From the NCBI GenBank assembly GCA_019828595.1, contig JAHQRK010000002.1, forward strand, positions 1,922,001 to 1,986,000: a DNA stretch of 64,000 bases, in the 5' to 3' direction. Every line of letters starts with the position of its first letter. Position 1 is the stretch's first letter. Origin of the DNA: Aphanomyces cochlioides. Lineage: Eukaryota; Oomycota; Saprolegniomycetes; Saprolegniales; Verrucalvaceae. Of the stretch, positions 1-10,778 are shown piece by piece. The notes under the pieces are model-generated. The model ran no database searches and had not been told where the DNA came from. It was given only the letters and a program-made list of their open reading frames with translations. The position numbers and the translations under genes were made by a program.

Positions 1-38
1 AAGGCGAAGACGCGCATGACGATTTGACTTAATTCTTA

Positions 39-982
39 TTAATCGCCATCATCATCTCCAATTAAGCTAAGCTTTTCCGAGAATTTGACTGTTGGCGATG
101 TGAGAGGTCCATGTGCATTGAAGTAGTAGCGCTGGTACGCTGGAAGGGCCGCATTTTCGTCCGAGTTGGGATCGGCAGTGATACCAGGAAAGCATTCATT
201 ACGCGCGATCGCAGCTCGCTCTTCCTCCAAGAGCTTTTGATTTATAATAAACCATTCGGGAAGGTGTGGCGGTAGAGTCACAAGATCCACATCAAAGAAC
301 TCAATGAACTGCTCGTTTTCGAACTTGGTCTTCGTCAACCCTGCCAAGTTGCGGTACTTGTCGATCGTGGCCGTGAGTCCCCAGTTCTGGAGGCGGCGGA
401 GACATCCAATGACAGATCTAATTGAGTGAGGAACTTGATTGGGAGATGTTTGCTTACCCGGCTATGTGGACTCCAGTCTTGCACATGACAAGAATGGGAT
501 GACGGCGTTGATCGAGGATGCATTCGATTGCTTCCTTTGTCATGCCTTCCGTGATTCCCTTGGAGCTACGGTACTTTGCGCCAAGATGAAGTACTTGAAC
601 GTCTTTCTCCTTGAAGAACTCCGTCAATTCGTGGCCAAGATCGTCTGTTGAAAGGTACACAACTGTATTGAGCGCGAGTTGTGAGATAAACGAGAAGGAA
701 GAGCTGTCAAACTTGTTTGAGCGGTATACTTCGCTCTCGACAATGCCAAAGTACAGTGGCGGGTTGAGCACAGGGAGCGATGCATGGAACGCCGACGGGA
801 GTGGGGTGGAGTTCGGGATCGTGATGCTCAAGCTTGTCGGTGCTGGCGACAACGACACTAGTCAGAAGAGCGAATCATACGCGGGCAGAATGTTTCCTCC
901 TACATAAGGAAGCTACAGTGTTCGACGTAGACGTCGTTCCGGCGGCAGACGTCGAGTCCACATCCTCCTTCACAGAAGGCAT
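39..982 (-). CDS. Siw14/Oca-type dual-specificity phosphatase-like protein (3 exons)
   Basis: Three exons on the minus strand, 982-904, 857-458 and 417-39, encode 285 aa; introns are 46 and 40 bp. The ATG at 982 sits in a CCACC context; the first coding stretch would otherwise lack a Met, so the small 5' exon is needed. The sequence matches the plant/fungal atypical DSP family: PPLYFGIVESEVYRS near the front, the P-loop, GCLRRLQNW, then ENEQFIEFFDVDLV and LPPHLPEW. Known members such as yeast Siw14 are inositol-pyrophosphate phosphatases. Here the CX5R loop reads CKTGVHI, so the Cys is present but the P-loop Arg is Ile, and the usual preceding His is Met. This suggests a catalytically weak or pseudo-phosphatase of the Oca-like branch. 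The family assignment is secure; the activity is not. Confidence 0.85.
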
Positions 983-1245
983 GGTGGAAAATTGAAAAAT
1001 GATTTTTCCATTCTAATTTGACCTGTGCAGCTAATCCTACATTCGAGATGCGCTAGAAGTGCCTAAGATCTAGGAAAGCCTGTGGAAGATGTCGCGCTCC
1101 TTCGTGGAGTCATCGTGTGATGTCAAAATCAATATGTTAGTATTGTTTTTAACGCCATAATTGTGCCCTACAGTCAAGTCAAAAAGCAAGGAGGAAGCGA
1201 CTTATGTCTGCGTTCCACACATCCCGTCTACTAATGGAGCGAGAT

Positions 1246-1807
1246 TTACTTCTTGCCCTTCTTGTCATCACCCAACATGCCAACAGCGTTGCGGGCACCA
1301 CGACGACCAGTAGTACAGGTGTGTTGACCACGCACACGGAGACCCCACCAGTGGCGCAAACCACGATGGATGCGGACCTTCTTCAAGCGTTCCAAATCGT
1401 CACGCAACTTGGTGTGCAAGACGTTGGCAACGGATTGCGAGCTCTTGCCAGTCTTGAAGTCCTTTTGTCTGTTGAGGAACCAAGTGGGGATCTTGAATTG
1501 GGTTGGGTTTTGGATGATCGCGACCAAACGTTCGATTTCATCGTTGGTCAATTCACCAGCACGCTTGGTGATGTCCACTTCGGCCTTCTTGCAGATCATA
1601 ATGGCGAAGCGGCGACCAATACCTTGGACGGCGGTCAAAGCGACCCAAGCCTTGCGGCGACCGTCAACGTTCGTATTCAAAATACGAAGAATATGTTGGA
1701 AATCGGGTCCCATAACGAGCGACTATCATATATGCATGAGTTTACTGTCCCTGTGTTCATCATCTCTCGCTCTTCTCTAGCATTATAGATGGGAATGTAC
1801 GTACCAT
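1246..1807 (-). CDS. RPS18: 40S ribosomal protein S18 (uS13)
   Basis: The protein is 159 aa and near full-length for eukaryotic S18 (about 152 aa). It contains the hallmark stretches [13 protein letters not shown] ([16 protein letters not shown]), [30 protein letters not shown] and VRGQHT. Exon 1 is only the start codon (1807-1805), followed by an 82 bp intron starting GTACGT; exon 2 is 1722-1246 and restores the SLV residues found at the family N-terminus. The upstream context ATTAGCCATGG is a good start site. uS13 sits in the head of the small subunit and contacts the P-site tRNA. The C-terminal tail ([11 protein letters not shown]) is somewhat longer than in animals. Confidence 0.95.
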
Positions 1808-2610
1808 GGCTAATTGGCTTGCGTTTGCAGTTTTGGGCTATGGCGACAATGAAATTCCACTCCAGCACCAAATGAATGGTCTTTGCTAGCCCGACCCACC
1901 ACCAATATCCTACAACCAATCAAAACTCAGAATTTTGTGAATTTATTTTTTTTCGACCAATCAAAATTTTTACCATTTTGCATGGGACCCCGTAATTTCT
2001 TCAATAAAGTCCGATATGGAATACACTAATGAAGGATCAAACTTAATGGGATGCCTAGGACCGCCAACTCGACAGGATGGACAAGTTCAATTCGCGCCAG
2101 AATTTCCGAGTCATTCTGGTAGTTTGATGCGACCACCTCCACCACGGATAAGAGATTGTACAGGAGGGATATTATCGCGATAGAGTAATGAGACTCACGA
2201 TAGCGATGAGTTTTTGAAATGACAAGCTGCTTTCTGTTGTGAACACATCGACAAGTGGTTGCAAGCTTTGCATGATAATGAATAGACGGCCACCGATGTC
2301 GGCATAATTGCGATGCTTATGAGGAGTGGTAATGCAATTTACGGGTTGGAGAATTCGATATCTGTGGACATCTTTACCCATAACGTGAAGGTTTTGCGGC
2401 TGTGTGAACATGTTACAATGGAGTGAAATGCGAGGGAACAATAGCCTTCCAGCCCAAATCTCATGACTCACTGTTGACTACATTAGCCACTGAATCACAC
2501 GTCAATGTTATTGAGCTAGCTATCATGAACAGGCCTTGCCTGAGCATTTGTCAAGATGCGATTACCTTTGCAATATCATGGATATAAATCAAGAAGACCT
2601 ATAGAGTACA
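1808..2610. other. Gene-free interval
   Basis: No gene was recognised. The stretch holds the RPS18 promoter, with CAAT-like ACCAATCAAAA boxes around 1915-1968, and the 3' flank of the BT1 gene. A 99-codon minus-strand reading frame near 2172-2471 opens with GTG and resembles nothing known. Confidence 0.5.
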
Positions 2611-4358
2611 CTAGAGAGCTCGATGGTCGCGAGCTTCTTCGTCAGACGTGGTTTGATCGTGAAGGAATTCCTCCCCTTCGACTGGATCTTCCATCTCGAG
2701 GTCAGAGACGCTTCCTGTAGTCATCGCATCAACTTCATCTTGTGGATCAATCAATGGTAGCAATCCGAGGAAGAAAATCGGGGCCAACTTCATTGCGCTG
2801 CGAATGACAATGGCAATCCACAAGTTGGTGTACGCATTGCGTGCAATTCCAAGGTGAGTGCAAAGCGTTGCGCCCCACAGGGAGCTCACAGTCCAAGCCA
2901 TATTGGTAATTGACATGAGGAGAGCAAAAAATGTCCCTTCGATGCCTTTGGGGCACAGTTTGGCACAGAGAACCAGCAGAGGCATGGTCTTCATTCGCCC
3001 AATAATGTCAGATATGATGGCATCTCCGATCACAAACCATTTGTCTGGAATTCCCAAATCCAAGTTTCGACGGGTCACAAGGAGCACTTCAGCAAATGAA
3101 ACGAGGGCAAGTCCAATGTGGGCAAAGAAGAACATGGTGCGGAAAGGTACGTCCTTGAAGAAAGAATTGTACGTGATAGTGCCCACCATCAAGAAGACAA
3201 ATCTACAGGCAAAACATGAAAAAGCAATGGCTAGATGACTAGTACCCAAGAGCACCCATGTTCCCCAGGAACTCTTCCGAGAAATGGAGTTCTTCCGTGA
3301 CAAAATAAAACTGAATTTGACCAAATGATGGCGAAATCGCAGTCGCGCTAAATAAAAACAATGCCGCACGCCATACCACTGGTACACGGAGGGCTAAGCA
3401 GAGCAGACGGATTTGTTCTCGAGCTGTGTCAAGGCAAGACTTTCTCTCTGAGATCGACGCTTTGACTTCGTGCATGGAGCAAGAGAGAAAGAAAAGAGTA
3501 ATCGGACCGATTGACGCGATTAAGAAGACGGTGTTGGGACCAAGGTGACTCGTTGTAGGACCAGCGAGTAGAGAGCCAAGAATTCCACCAAAAGACATCA
3601 TGCACCAAGTGAGGGACTGCAAGTCAGTTGCACCTAAAGCAACATAAATCAAAGATATTAATTGTCGTCCTACCGTTCTTGGGATCCAGGCGGGCATGTT
3701 CAACAACCAAAGCATCGATGATGACATCGCTTACAGCAGTCGCCATACTCGAACCGACCAAAATAAGCATCAGAAAAGGAATCGAGGAGTCGGGCGTCAA
3801 AGAGTACAGACCATAAAATGCCGCAATACCCACCATATTCATGATAACCAAGTACGACTTGCGTCGGTATCCAAAGATTGGTAAACTGTCCGACATAATT
3901 CCATATAATGGTTTGATCCCCCACGGAATCCCTGCAGAAGTCATGACTGCTTGCGAATCGGCAGGTTGGAGCTTCATCACGTCTTTGATCAAATATCCCA
4001 GTGCAAAGGAGCTGAAGCTGTTGAAACCTTGGACAAAGTACACCGTGCCTACCAAGAATAAAAAGGGCAGCCCAAAGGTCTCTCTGAGTTTGCGAGCCCA
4101 GGCCACAAGTCGAGACAACAACGACCCAGTAGCAACAGGTGGTGCACATTTGTCGGTGTCGTCGTTGCCATCTTCACGTGGAGATTCGAGATCCAGCACC
4201 TTGGCTGGCTTGTTGGTCTCGTCGTCGGAATTTTGTCTCGCAAGAAGCGTCGTCTCATCATCCCCGGAGTCACGTCGCCCATTTTTCCGAATATGGATAC
4301 TGCTTGTTGCTGCGCTCGTGTCCTCAAAGACTTCGTGCTTCAGGGTCTCTGTATCCAT
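2611..4358 (-). CDS. BT1-family folate/biopterin transporter (MFS)
   Basis: Three exons, 4358-3674, 3633-3246 and 3202-2611, with introns of 40 and 43 bp, encode 554 aa. A polar N-terminus of about 85 residues is followed by roughly twelve hydrophobic segments. BT1 hallmarks are IPWGIKPLYGIMSDSLPIFG followed by YRRKSY in the first half, and DALVVEHAR plus the ATDLQSLTWCMMSFGG segment after intron 1. The C-terminus is an acidic cytosolic tail (DLEMEDPVEGEEF). BT1 carriers (Leishmania FT/BT1, plant plastid FOLT-like) move folates, pterins or S-adenosylmethionine; the substrate here cannot be read from sequence. A second BT1 gene lies at 54996-56696 on the other strand and is only distantly similar. 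Confidence 0.88.
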
Positions 4359-5431
4359 GGCGCCACAATCTTGCGTCCCTCAAGGAACTCTCCCTGGCTT
4401 TTTGAATGCTGTGTTGCAAAATATCGTTACCGGATAATATCCGGATGTCCCAACCACGACTTTGTTTCCGTCGACTCATGCAGGAGATTAGGAAGATCAC
4501 CACGGCATTCGTCCAAGTCCCTCGGCAAAAGCAACGAAAGCTACAGCGAAAAGACCTCGTCGAAGGGAAAGATCAATTGTAGGGAAGAGTGATTTTATTG
4601 GGGGTAGAATTTGAGTACAGTTGTGCTTCCTGTCTTGAAAGGATGGTACCCTCGGCAACAATAGTTTCTGAAAGCTTTTGCTTCGACTATTGTTCATTGA
4701 GGACGAGAGGAGTCGCCAACAACTATCAGTTGTGTCCATATTTCCTGTCGCCACTACATTTCTCATCGACCTCCACAGTACAAATACCTCAGGATAGTTT
4801 CACACGTCCTCAAAAACGAGCGACATCTCTACGTTTTCAGCCCTTGCCGATGGTTTTCCAATCCGTTCATGGTGGTAGTCAAGCACTAGATCCATTGAGA
4901 TCTCCACAATGCAATATCATGATGCCTTGCTTCCCCGAGTAGTGCTCGCGTTTGTCTGTCTTCAGCCTAAAGAAGTTGGAAGATCTTCGAATGTTGGGAG
5001 TTCTATCAAAAGCTCTGTCTCTGACCCCTAGCCAATCAAAGATCCCGAGCAGGATGGCTGCTTTTCCAGACAGACAATGATATCTTGTTGGGTGTCACTC
5101 GATTACCCATGGTCGTCAACACGACAGTCCTGCCGGCACGGACACTTGCGAGGGTGTCGTGCTGGACTTGAAGTCATGTTGAAGTTTTTCTCTGCTGTCA
5201 CAAATGACTGTTGTATACACGCAATTTGATTGGCCGGTTGAAAAGTACACTCGCTAAAGCTCCTAATTCTCAGCTTAGAGACCCTATCTTCCGAATTATA
5301 TTTTAAACATATTCAAATATACATACAAATTTCAAATATAAATGTATTAAAATACAAATCAGGAGTTTAGGATGAGAAGGATGTCCAGCAGAATCCCGCA
5401 AAGAACACAGTCGTGTGGGGTTGATAAAGTG
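4359..5431. other. Gene-free interval
   Basis: About 1.1 kb between the divergently transcribed BT1 and protease genes. Nothing was recognised beyond the compact inverted motif ACCGGATAATATCCGG near 4429-4445, close to the BT1 5' end, and an AT-rich stretch at 5290-5360. Confidence 0.5.
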
Positions 5432-5448
5432 TCATTTGGACATTTTGC
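5432..5448 (+). promoter_or_regulatory. Oomycete-type core promoter (Inr + FPR-like)
   Basis: TCATTTGGACATTTTGC lies just before the ATG at 5452. It fits the combined oomycete initiator (TCATTYY) and flanking promoter region (CAWTTT) described for Phytophthora. It predicts a 5' UTR of under about 20 nt and supports the chosen start. Confidence 0.55.
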
Positions 5449-5451
5449 AAG

Positions 5452-7005
5452 ATGAAGATCGGCGTGCTTTTGGCTTATGTGGCGGTGGCGTCGGCCGCGT
5501 CGTACGAGGAAAAGTTTCGCACGTGGATGAAGAACCATGGCATAACGTTTAGCCCAGTGGTGTGGTTCCACCGCTTTGAAAACTTTATCCTGAACGACCA
5601 ATTCATTGAGGCATCCAACCAAGCCAGCGGTACGAGCTTTACGCTTGGCCACAACGAGTATTCACATCTCACATACGACGAATTCAAGACCAAGCTCTTG
5701 GGAGTTCACTTTCCGAAAGGGTACTTGGCGGCTCGCCAAGCAAGCCCACGTTCCCCTCGTGCAAATCGATCCAATCTCCCAGACTCTATTGACTGGGTTG
5801 AAAAGGGTGCTGTGACCCCAGTCAAGAACCAAGGCATGTGCGGATCATGCTGGGCGTTTTCAACCACTGGAGCTATCGAAGGTGCAGCCTTTGTGGCGAC
5901 GAACAAGCTTGTGAGCTTGTCCGAGCAAGAGTTGGTTGACTGCGACGACAGCGACAATGGTTGCAACGGTGGTTTGATGGACAACGCTTTCAAATGGATC
6001 AAGAAGCACAAGGGTCTATGCCAAGAAGACGACTACAAGTACCACGCAAACCAGTCGACTTGCGCTTTGTCCAACTGCGCTCCAGTGACCAGAGTTACTG
6101 GCTACGTGGATGTCGATCCAAATGACGAACAAGAACTCAAGGCGGCTGTCGCTGAGCAACCAGTCGCTGTCGCGATCCAAGCTGACCAGCGCGAATTCCA
6201 ATTTTACAAGTCTGGTGTCTTTGACAAGCCCTGTGGTACTCAGTTGGATCATGGTGTGCTTGTTGTCGGTTATGGTGAAAAGAGTGGCAAGAAGTACTGG
6301 AAAGTGAAGAATTCATGGGGTGCGGGCTGGGGTGATGCCGGCTACATCTACTTGGCGCGTGAATTAGGACCTGAACAAGGTCAATGTGGTATTGCCATGG
6401 CTCCAAGTTATCCCTTTGCCGCTGTGATTTCCGCTCAAGACGAGGTTGAAAAGGTCGCGGAATCAACTCCAACCGAAGTCGCGAAAGATATCCCTGAGTT
6501 GAACGAGGAAACTGTCAGCTCGTCCGTGACCATTGTGCAATGTGGTGATATTACTTCTGAGCTGGTGACGTTCCAAAACCTTACAGTCACGCCCCCTCAC
6601 CCGAAACCTGGTAAGGCCATTCAGTTGGTCGGAAGTGGCGTTGTGAAGACCGGTTTCGACACTGCTCCATTGACTATTGCCGTGAAATTGGGTGGCCGCC
6701 TTGTCTTCAGCCACAATGGCAATGTCTGCGGAAGCACCCATGTGCCTTTGCCTCTCGGCTTGGGACACATCGATCTTGAGGGACTGAAGTGCCCCGTTGT
6801 GCCTGGCAAGTTTGATGGTTTGGAAATGTCCTTGAAGTTGCCATCCATTGCGCCAAAGGCCAAGTACGATATTTTGCTCACGAGTGACTTGGGAGACGGC
6901 AGCTCCAAGCAAGAAGTGTTTTGCGTCCAAGTCAAGCTTGATTTGTCAGACTCAGCCGAGGGAATCAAGCGCACTGAAGTCTACGAGCTCACGGCCACGT
7001 CGTAG
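5452..7005 (+). CDS. Secreted papain-family cysteine protease with C-terminal ML domain (copy 1)
   Basis: Single exon, 517 aa. Residues 1-15 are a signal peptide ([15 protein letters not shown]). Residues about 18-80 are an I29-type inhibitory propeptide. The mature C1A protease starts near residue 110 ([13 protein letters not shown]). Catalytic residues are Gln127, Cys133 (in CGSCWAF), His267 ([11 protein letters not shown]) and Asn287 (KNSWG), with the GCNGG motif also present. After a Thr/Glu-rich linker, residues about 359-500 form an MD-2-related lipid-recognition (ML) domain with its usual Cys pairs (QCGD, NVCG, LKCP, VFCVQVK). ML domains bind sterols or other lipids (NPC2, MD-2). A secreted protease that recognises lipid surfaces is the natural inference. 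A paralogue follows 333 bp downstream on the same strand. Confidence 0.93.
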   Translation: MKIGVLLAYVAVASAASYEEKFRTWMKNHGITFSPVVWFHRFENFILNDQFIEASNQASGTSFTLGHNEYSHLTYDEFKTKLLGVHFPKGYLAARQASPRSPRANRSNLPDSIDWVEKGAVTPVKNQGMCGSCWAFSTTGAIEGAAFVATNKLVSLSEQELVDCDDSDNGCNGGLMDNAFKWIKKHKGLCQEDDYKYHANQSTCALSNCAPVTRVTGYVDVDPNDEQELKAAVAEQPVAVAIQADQREFQFYKSGVFDKPCGTQLDHGVLVVGYGEKSGKKYWKVKNSWGAGWGDAGYIYLARELGPEQGQCGIAMAPSYPFAAVISAQDEVEKVAESTPTEVAKDIPELNEETVSSSVTIVQCGDITSELVTFQNLTVTPPHPKPGKAIQLVGSGVVKTGFDTAPLTIAVKLGGRLVFSHNGNVCGSTHVPLPLGLGHIDLEGLKCPVVPGKFDGLEMSLKLPSIAPKAKYDILLTSDLGDGSSKQEVFCVQVKLDLSDSAEGIKRTEVYELTATS

Positions 7006-7338
7006 ATCAATTTGTATAGTCTCGTGAGGATCATAAACCAGAAAACTTAAAGAAACAGACGTAAACTTTGCTCAGCATGTTGCTTCGTCAACGACATCCA
7101 AGAAAGTCAGAAGGCAAATAAGATCAGTCAGAATGCAGGTCGAGAAAATGCATTTGATTGGCTGATTCTAAGAAAAAAATCCACATTTCGAACACAGAAA
7201 ATGAAATTTAAAAAACAAAAATAAAATTCAATTCAAATTAATTATTGAAAATTTTTAAGTCTTTTTAAAAGGATTTTCCGAATCAAGATCTTCTTTCCCC
7301 AACTGTGGCGTCAGAGTTCATTTGAAGACTTGCCAAGG
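7006..7338. other. Intergenic spacer between the protease paralogues
   Basis: Very AT-rich, especially 7195-7270. It contains the terminator of copy 1 and the promoter of copy 2; no gene is seen. Confidence 0.5.
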
Positions 7339-8907
7339 ATGAAGGGACTGAGTATTGCTGCGTTGGCCGCCGTTGTGTCTGGATTGTCATATGAATCCAA
7401 GTTTCAAGCATGGATGGAAGAGCATGGAATGGATTTCAGCCCTGCGGAATGGGCCCATCGCTTTGAGAATTTCATCGTGAACGACCAATTCATTGAGGCC
7501 CACAATAGCAAGGGCGACTCGAGCTTTGTCTTGGGCCACAACATGTATTCTCATCTCTCGTTTGCGGAATTCAAGAAGAGACACACGGGACTTCGCATCT
7601 CAAACAGCTACATCGCAGAACGACTCAAGAGATCACAAGTGTACGTAATATCTAGAGACTACTCTGCATTGCCTGCTGCCATTGACTGGGTTGAAAAGGG
7701 AGCTGTGAGCCCCGTGAAGAATCAAGGCATGTGTGGGTCATGCTGGGCTTTCTCTACCACTGGCTCTATCGAAGGGGCTGCTTTCGTCGCCAGCAATAAG
7801 CTCGTAAGCTTATCAGAGCAAGAATTGGTTGACTGCGACCACAATGGTGACATGGGATGCAACGGCGGTTTGATGGACCATGCTTTCAAATGGATCAAAG
7901 ATCACGAAGGCTTGTGCAAAGAAGAGGATTACACTTACCACGCAAACGTGTCAGCTTGTGCCAAGTCGAAGTGTCAGCCTGCGACCAAAGTTACTGGATT
8001 TGTCGATGTGACGGCTAATGACGAAGAAGAATTGCGTGCCGCCGTCGCCCAGCAACCTGTTTCAGTGGCTATCGAAGCTGATCAACCTGAATTCCAATTT
8101 TACAAGTCAGGTGTGTTTGACAAAGCTTGTGGCACAAAATTAGACCACGGTGTCTTGGTCGTTGGCTATGGAAAAGAAAATGGCAAGAAGTTTTGGAAGG
8201 TCAAGAACTCGTGGGGTGAAAAGTGGGGTGATGCCGGCTTCATTTACTTGACTCGGGAGGCAGGAACTGAACAAGGTCAATGCGGTATTGCTATGGTTCC
8301 AAGTTATCCCCTTGCCTCAGTAATCTCTGACGAAGTCGCTGAAAAAACTGTTGTGAATTTACAAGAAGAGACGACCGTGACTGTGCAAGAAGAACCAGTT
8401 GTCACTGTGAACGCTGGTACTTCAGTGGTTATTGTGCAATGCGGGGACTTGCAATCTGAATTGGCCACCTTCCACAATCTCACCGTGACGCCACAACACC
8501 CCACGCGTGGTAAGCCAATTCATTTCCTTGGAGATGGAGTAATCAAGGCCGACTTCGACTCTGCCCACCTGAACATTGCTGTGAAATTGGGCGGTCAATT
8601 GATTTACAGTCATTACGGCAGTGTCTGCGGAAAGACGCATATTCCATTGCCCCTTGGCTTGGGCCACATTGAAGTGACGGGTTTGAATTGCCCAGTCAAA
8701 GCCGGCAACTTCGACAACCTCCAAGTGTCTTTGAACTTGCCCAAGATTGCCCCTGAAGGAAACTACGAAGTTTATTTGACGAGCGAACATGGAGAAGGCG
8801 ATTCCAAGCAAACAGTCTTTTGCGTGCAAGTCAAATTGGATTTGGACGAAGAGTCTGAAAATGCTCAAGTTGACAACGAAATCAATGAACTCATGGCCAT
8901 CTCGTAA
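7339..8907 (+). CDS. Secreted papain-family cysteine protease with C-terminal ML domain (copy 2)
   Basis: Single exon, 522 aa from the ATG at 7339; an in-frame TTG at 7330 is not a likely start. The order matches copy 1: signal peptide MKGLSIAALAAVVSG, I29 propeptide with HRFENF and GHNMYSHL, papain domain with [30 protein letters not shown] and KNSWGEKWGD, then the ML domain starting at VVIVQCGD. The linker between protease and ML carries repeated TV/E runs (TTVTVQEEPVVTVNAGT) and is the most diverged part. The pair is a tandem duplication. All catalytic residues are intact, so both copies should be active and secreted. Confidence 0.93.
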   Translation: MKGLSIAALAAVVSGLSYESKFQAWMEEHGMDFSPAEWAHRFENFIVNDQFIEAHNSKGDSSFVLGHNMYSHLSFAEFKKRHTGLRISNSYIAERLKRSQVYVISRDYSALPAAIDWVEKGAVSPVKNQGMCGSCWAFSTTGSIEGAAFVASNKLVSLSEQELVDCDHNGDMGCNGGLMDHAFKWIKDHEGLCKEEDYTYHANVSACAKSKCQPATKVTGFVDVTANDEEELRAAVAQQPVSVAIEADQPEFQFYKSGVFDKACGTKLDHGVLVVGYGKENGKKFWKVKNSWGEKWGDAGFIYLTREAGTEQGQCGIAMVPSYPLASVISDEVAEKTVVNLQEETTVTVQEEPVVTVNAGTSVVIVQCGDLQSELATFHNLTVTPQHPTRGKPIHFLGDGVIKADFDSAHLNIAVKLGGQLIYSHYGSVCGKTHIPLPLGLGHIEVTGLNCPVKAGNFDNLQVSLNLPKIAPEGNYEVYLTSEHGEGDSKQTVFCVQVKLDLDEESENAQVDNEINELMAIS

Positions 8908-9360
8908 TTCATAATTCCAGAGTGTATCTACAAAGACCTCTTGTCATCGCTTGTCCATCAACATGGCATAGCATGGCGCAGCAGAGAACCAAAGGCACCT
9001 GCACGTGGCACCACATTGACGAAACAATACAACCAAGCACAACATGAATCTACATCTTTTCAGCAGCATTGGAATCGTGCTTCAAGTGAATGAAAATAAG
9101 GCCACAACTGTCAAGCGGTCATTACTGCAGCAAAGCTTGTGCCTGTCGTGTTTATACCGATCGAACCTTCGATAAACAGTCAGCCGGTCATGCTACGTAG
9201 TAGGTATGGTGCACGTCTTGGAGTCTCGGAGCACGCGAGACAAGAGGTCGGAAGTGTTGCATGCGTGTATCTCACGGAGAGCGAGCTTGCCTTCGACAAG
9301 GAGCAAGTTTTTGGCTCCAGGATTACTCCACCATCGACTCGAGTCAACAGGTGGAGTGTA
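8908..9360. other. Gene-free interval
   Basis: No gene was recognised. It ends at the left end of the Harbinger element at 9361. Confidence 0.5.
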
Positions 9361-9379
9361 GGGACCAGTTCCAAGTAAA
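9361..9379 (+). repeat. Left terminal inverted repeat of Harbinger element
   Basis: GGGACCAGTTCCAAGTAAA; it pairs with the right end with one extra A after GGG. Confidence 0.75.
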
Positions 9380-9476
9380 CGAAAAATCAGACGCAGCCAA
9401 TCAAAATCGCTCCCGTCTGATAGAATTTCTATTTTGACTTTATCAGGTCAGAGAGGTCATAATCGTCTGATAGAGG

Positions 9477-10709
9477 ATGACACTCCTACTATTGGTTGAA
9501 AGTGTTTCTCCTTTCCGCCTATTATACACACGGCAAGACTGCGAACTGGCAGTCTTCGCAATGAGCTCTTCCATTGCTGTTACAGCCGCAGCAATAGCCG
9601 CCGCCGCCGCTTGTGTGGCGACTTTGGATGGACGAAGTTTTCGATCAGGTTCTGTTCAAACGTACTCGTTCAGAACCGACACATGGACGACTATAAAGAA
9701 CGACGAGTCGGCAAGCGGTTGGTTTAAGCGAAATCTGCGTTGCTCAAAGCGCGTATTTGAAATCATCGTGGATCTTGTGAAAGACAAGTGGAATGACATT
9801 CACGAAAGCATTCACCACAATGCTTTATTTGGAATATCCGACCGTGTTGCCATAACTATTCACTATCTTACTCACACCGATGGATACGACCAAACTGCTT
9901 CGGTCTTTGGAACAAGTAAAACTCGAGCCTACGTCTACGTTAATCAAGTTGTCGCTGTCTTGAACGTTTGCTATCTCCATGATGTTATACGAATGCCATC
10001 CAAAAAAGACGAATGGGATGAAGTTTGCGCCGAGTTTGAAGCTCTCTGTGGGTTTCCCAATGTTTATGGTGCGATTGATGGGAGTTTGATTCACATCAAG
10101 CGTTTTGCAGATTTCGATGGATGGTATTGTAGAAAGGGGTTCCCCGCTTTCAACATGCAAGTGTTGTTGATGCGCGTCTCAGGTTTAGATCGTATTCATT
10201 GCGATCTGGTTCCCAGAACGATAAAGCCGTTTTCAACAATTCTCAATTTGGTAAGAAATGTCATCGCATTGTTCCTCCGGGTGGCTGCTTTTTGGGCGAT
10301 GCTGGCTATAAGTTGTTTAAGCATATCATCACGCCATATCCGATCGTTTTTGAAATGCCCGACGACGAGTCTCATTTCAATTTGGTTCACAGCAGGACGA
10401 GGATGGTTGTAGAGCAAGCGTTTGGATTGTGGAAGAATACATTTCGTATTTTCAAGACAGACTCCTCTACTGCATGGTACGCCAGAGCAAATGGCACACC
10501 TCATTCAAGCAACGCTGGTTTTACACAACTGGTTTATTGATTTCAAGCTGGACACTGATGGCTTGAAGATACCAAAGAAGAAAAAATGGATGCACGTCGG
10601 AGGAGATTTAGTGTACCCAGACGAAATCAATTTGATTGACGGTCCAAGAGCGAGAGCATCACGAGATACAATCAAAGATTACTTGTATGATTATGTAGTT
10701 GTCGATTAA
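9477..10709 (+). pseudogene. Harbinger transposase (DDE_Tnp_4 type), frameshifted
   Basis: Similar over its length to HARBI1-like nucleases. An N-terminal helical part is followed by VYGAIDGSLIHI (first catalytic Asp), RKGFPAFNMQ, then GGCFLGDAGYKL (second Asp) and a C-terminal segment (RTRMVVEQAFGLWKN, LLHGTPEQMAHLIQATLVLH). The reading frame must change twice: near 10163, just after NMQV, and near 10460, after FRIFKT. Neither site looks like an intron. The element cannot now make this enzyme as one protein unless supplied in trans. The N-terminal start could be 9477 or the later Met at 9561. Confidence 0.8.
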
Positions 10710-10778
10710 CAATGTTAACATGAACTTAAATTGTATATTGCTTCACATATCTAAACTCCATGAGAATCTACATCTACA

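Noticed and set aside
1204..1788. 194-codon plus-strand frame over RPS18
   Set aside because: It is the antisense shadow of RPS18; the minus-strand protein is unambiguous.
2172..2471. 99-codon minus-strand frame
   Set aside because: Opens with GTG, no known domain, no splice partner found.
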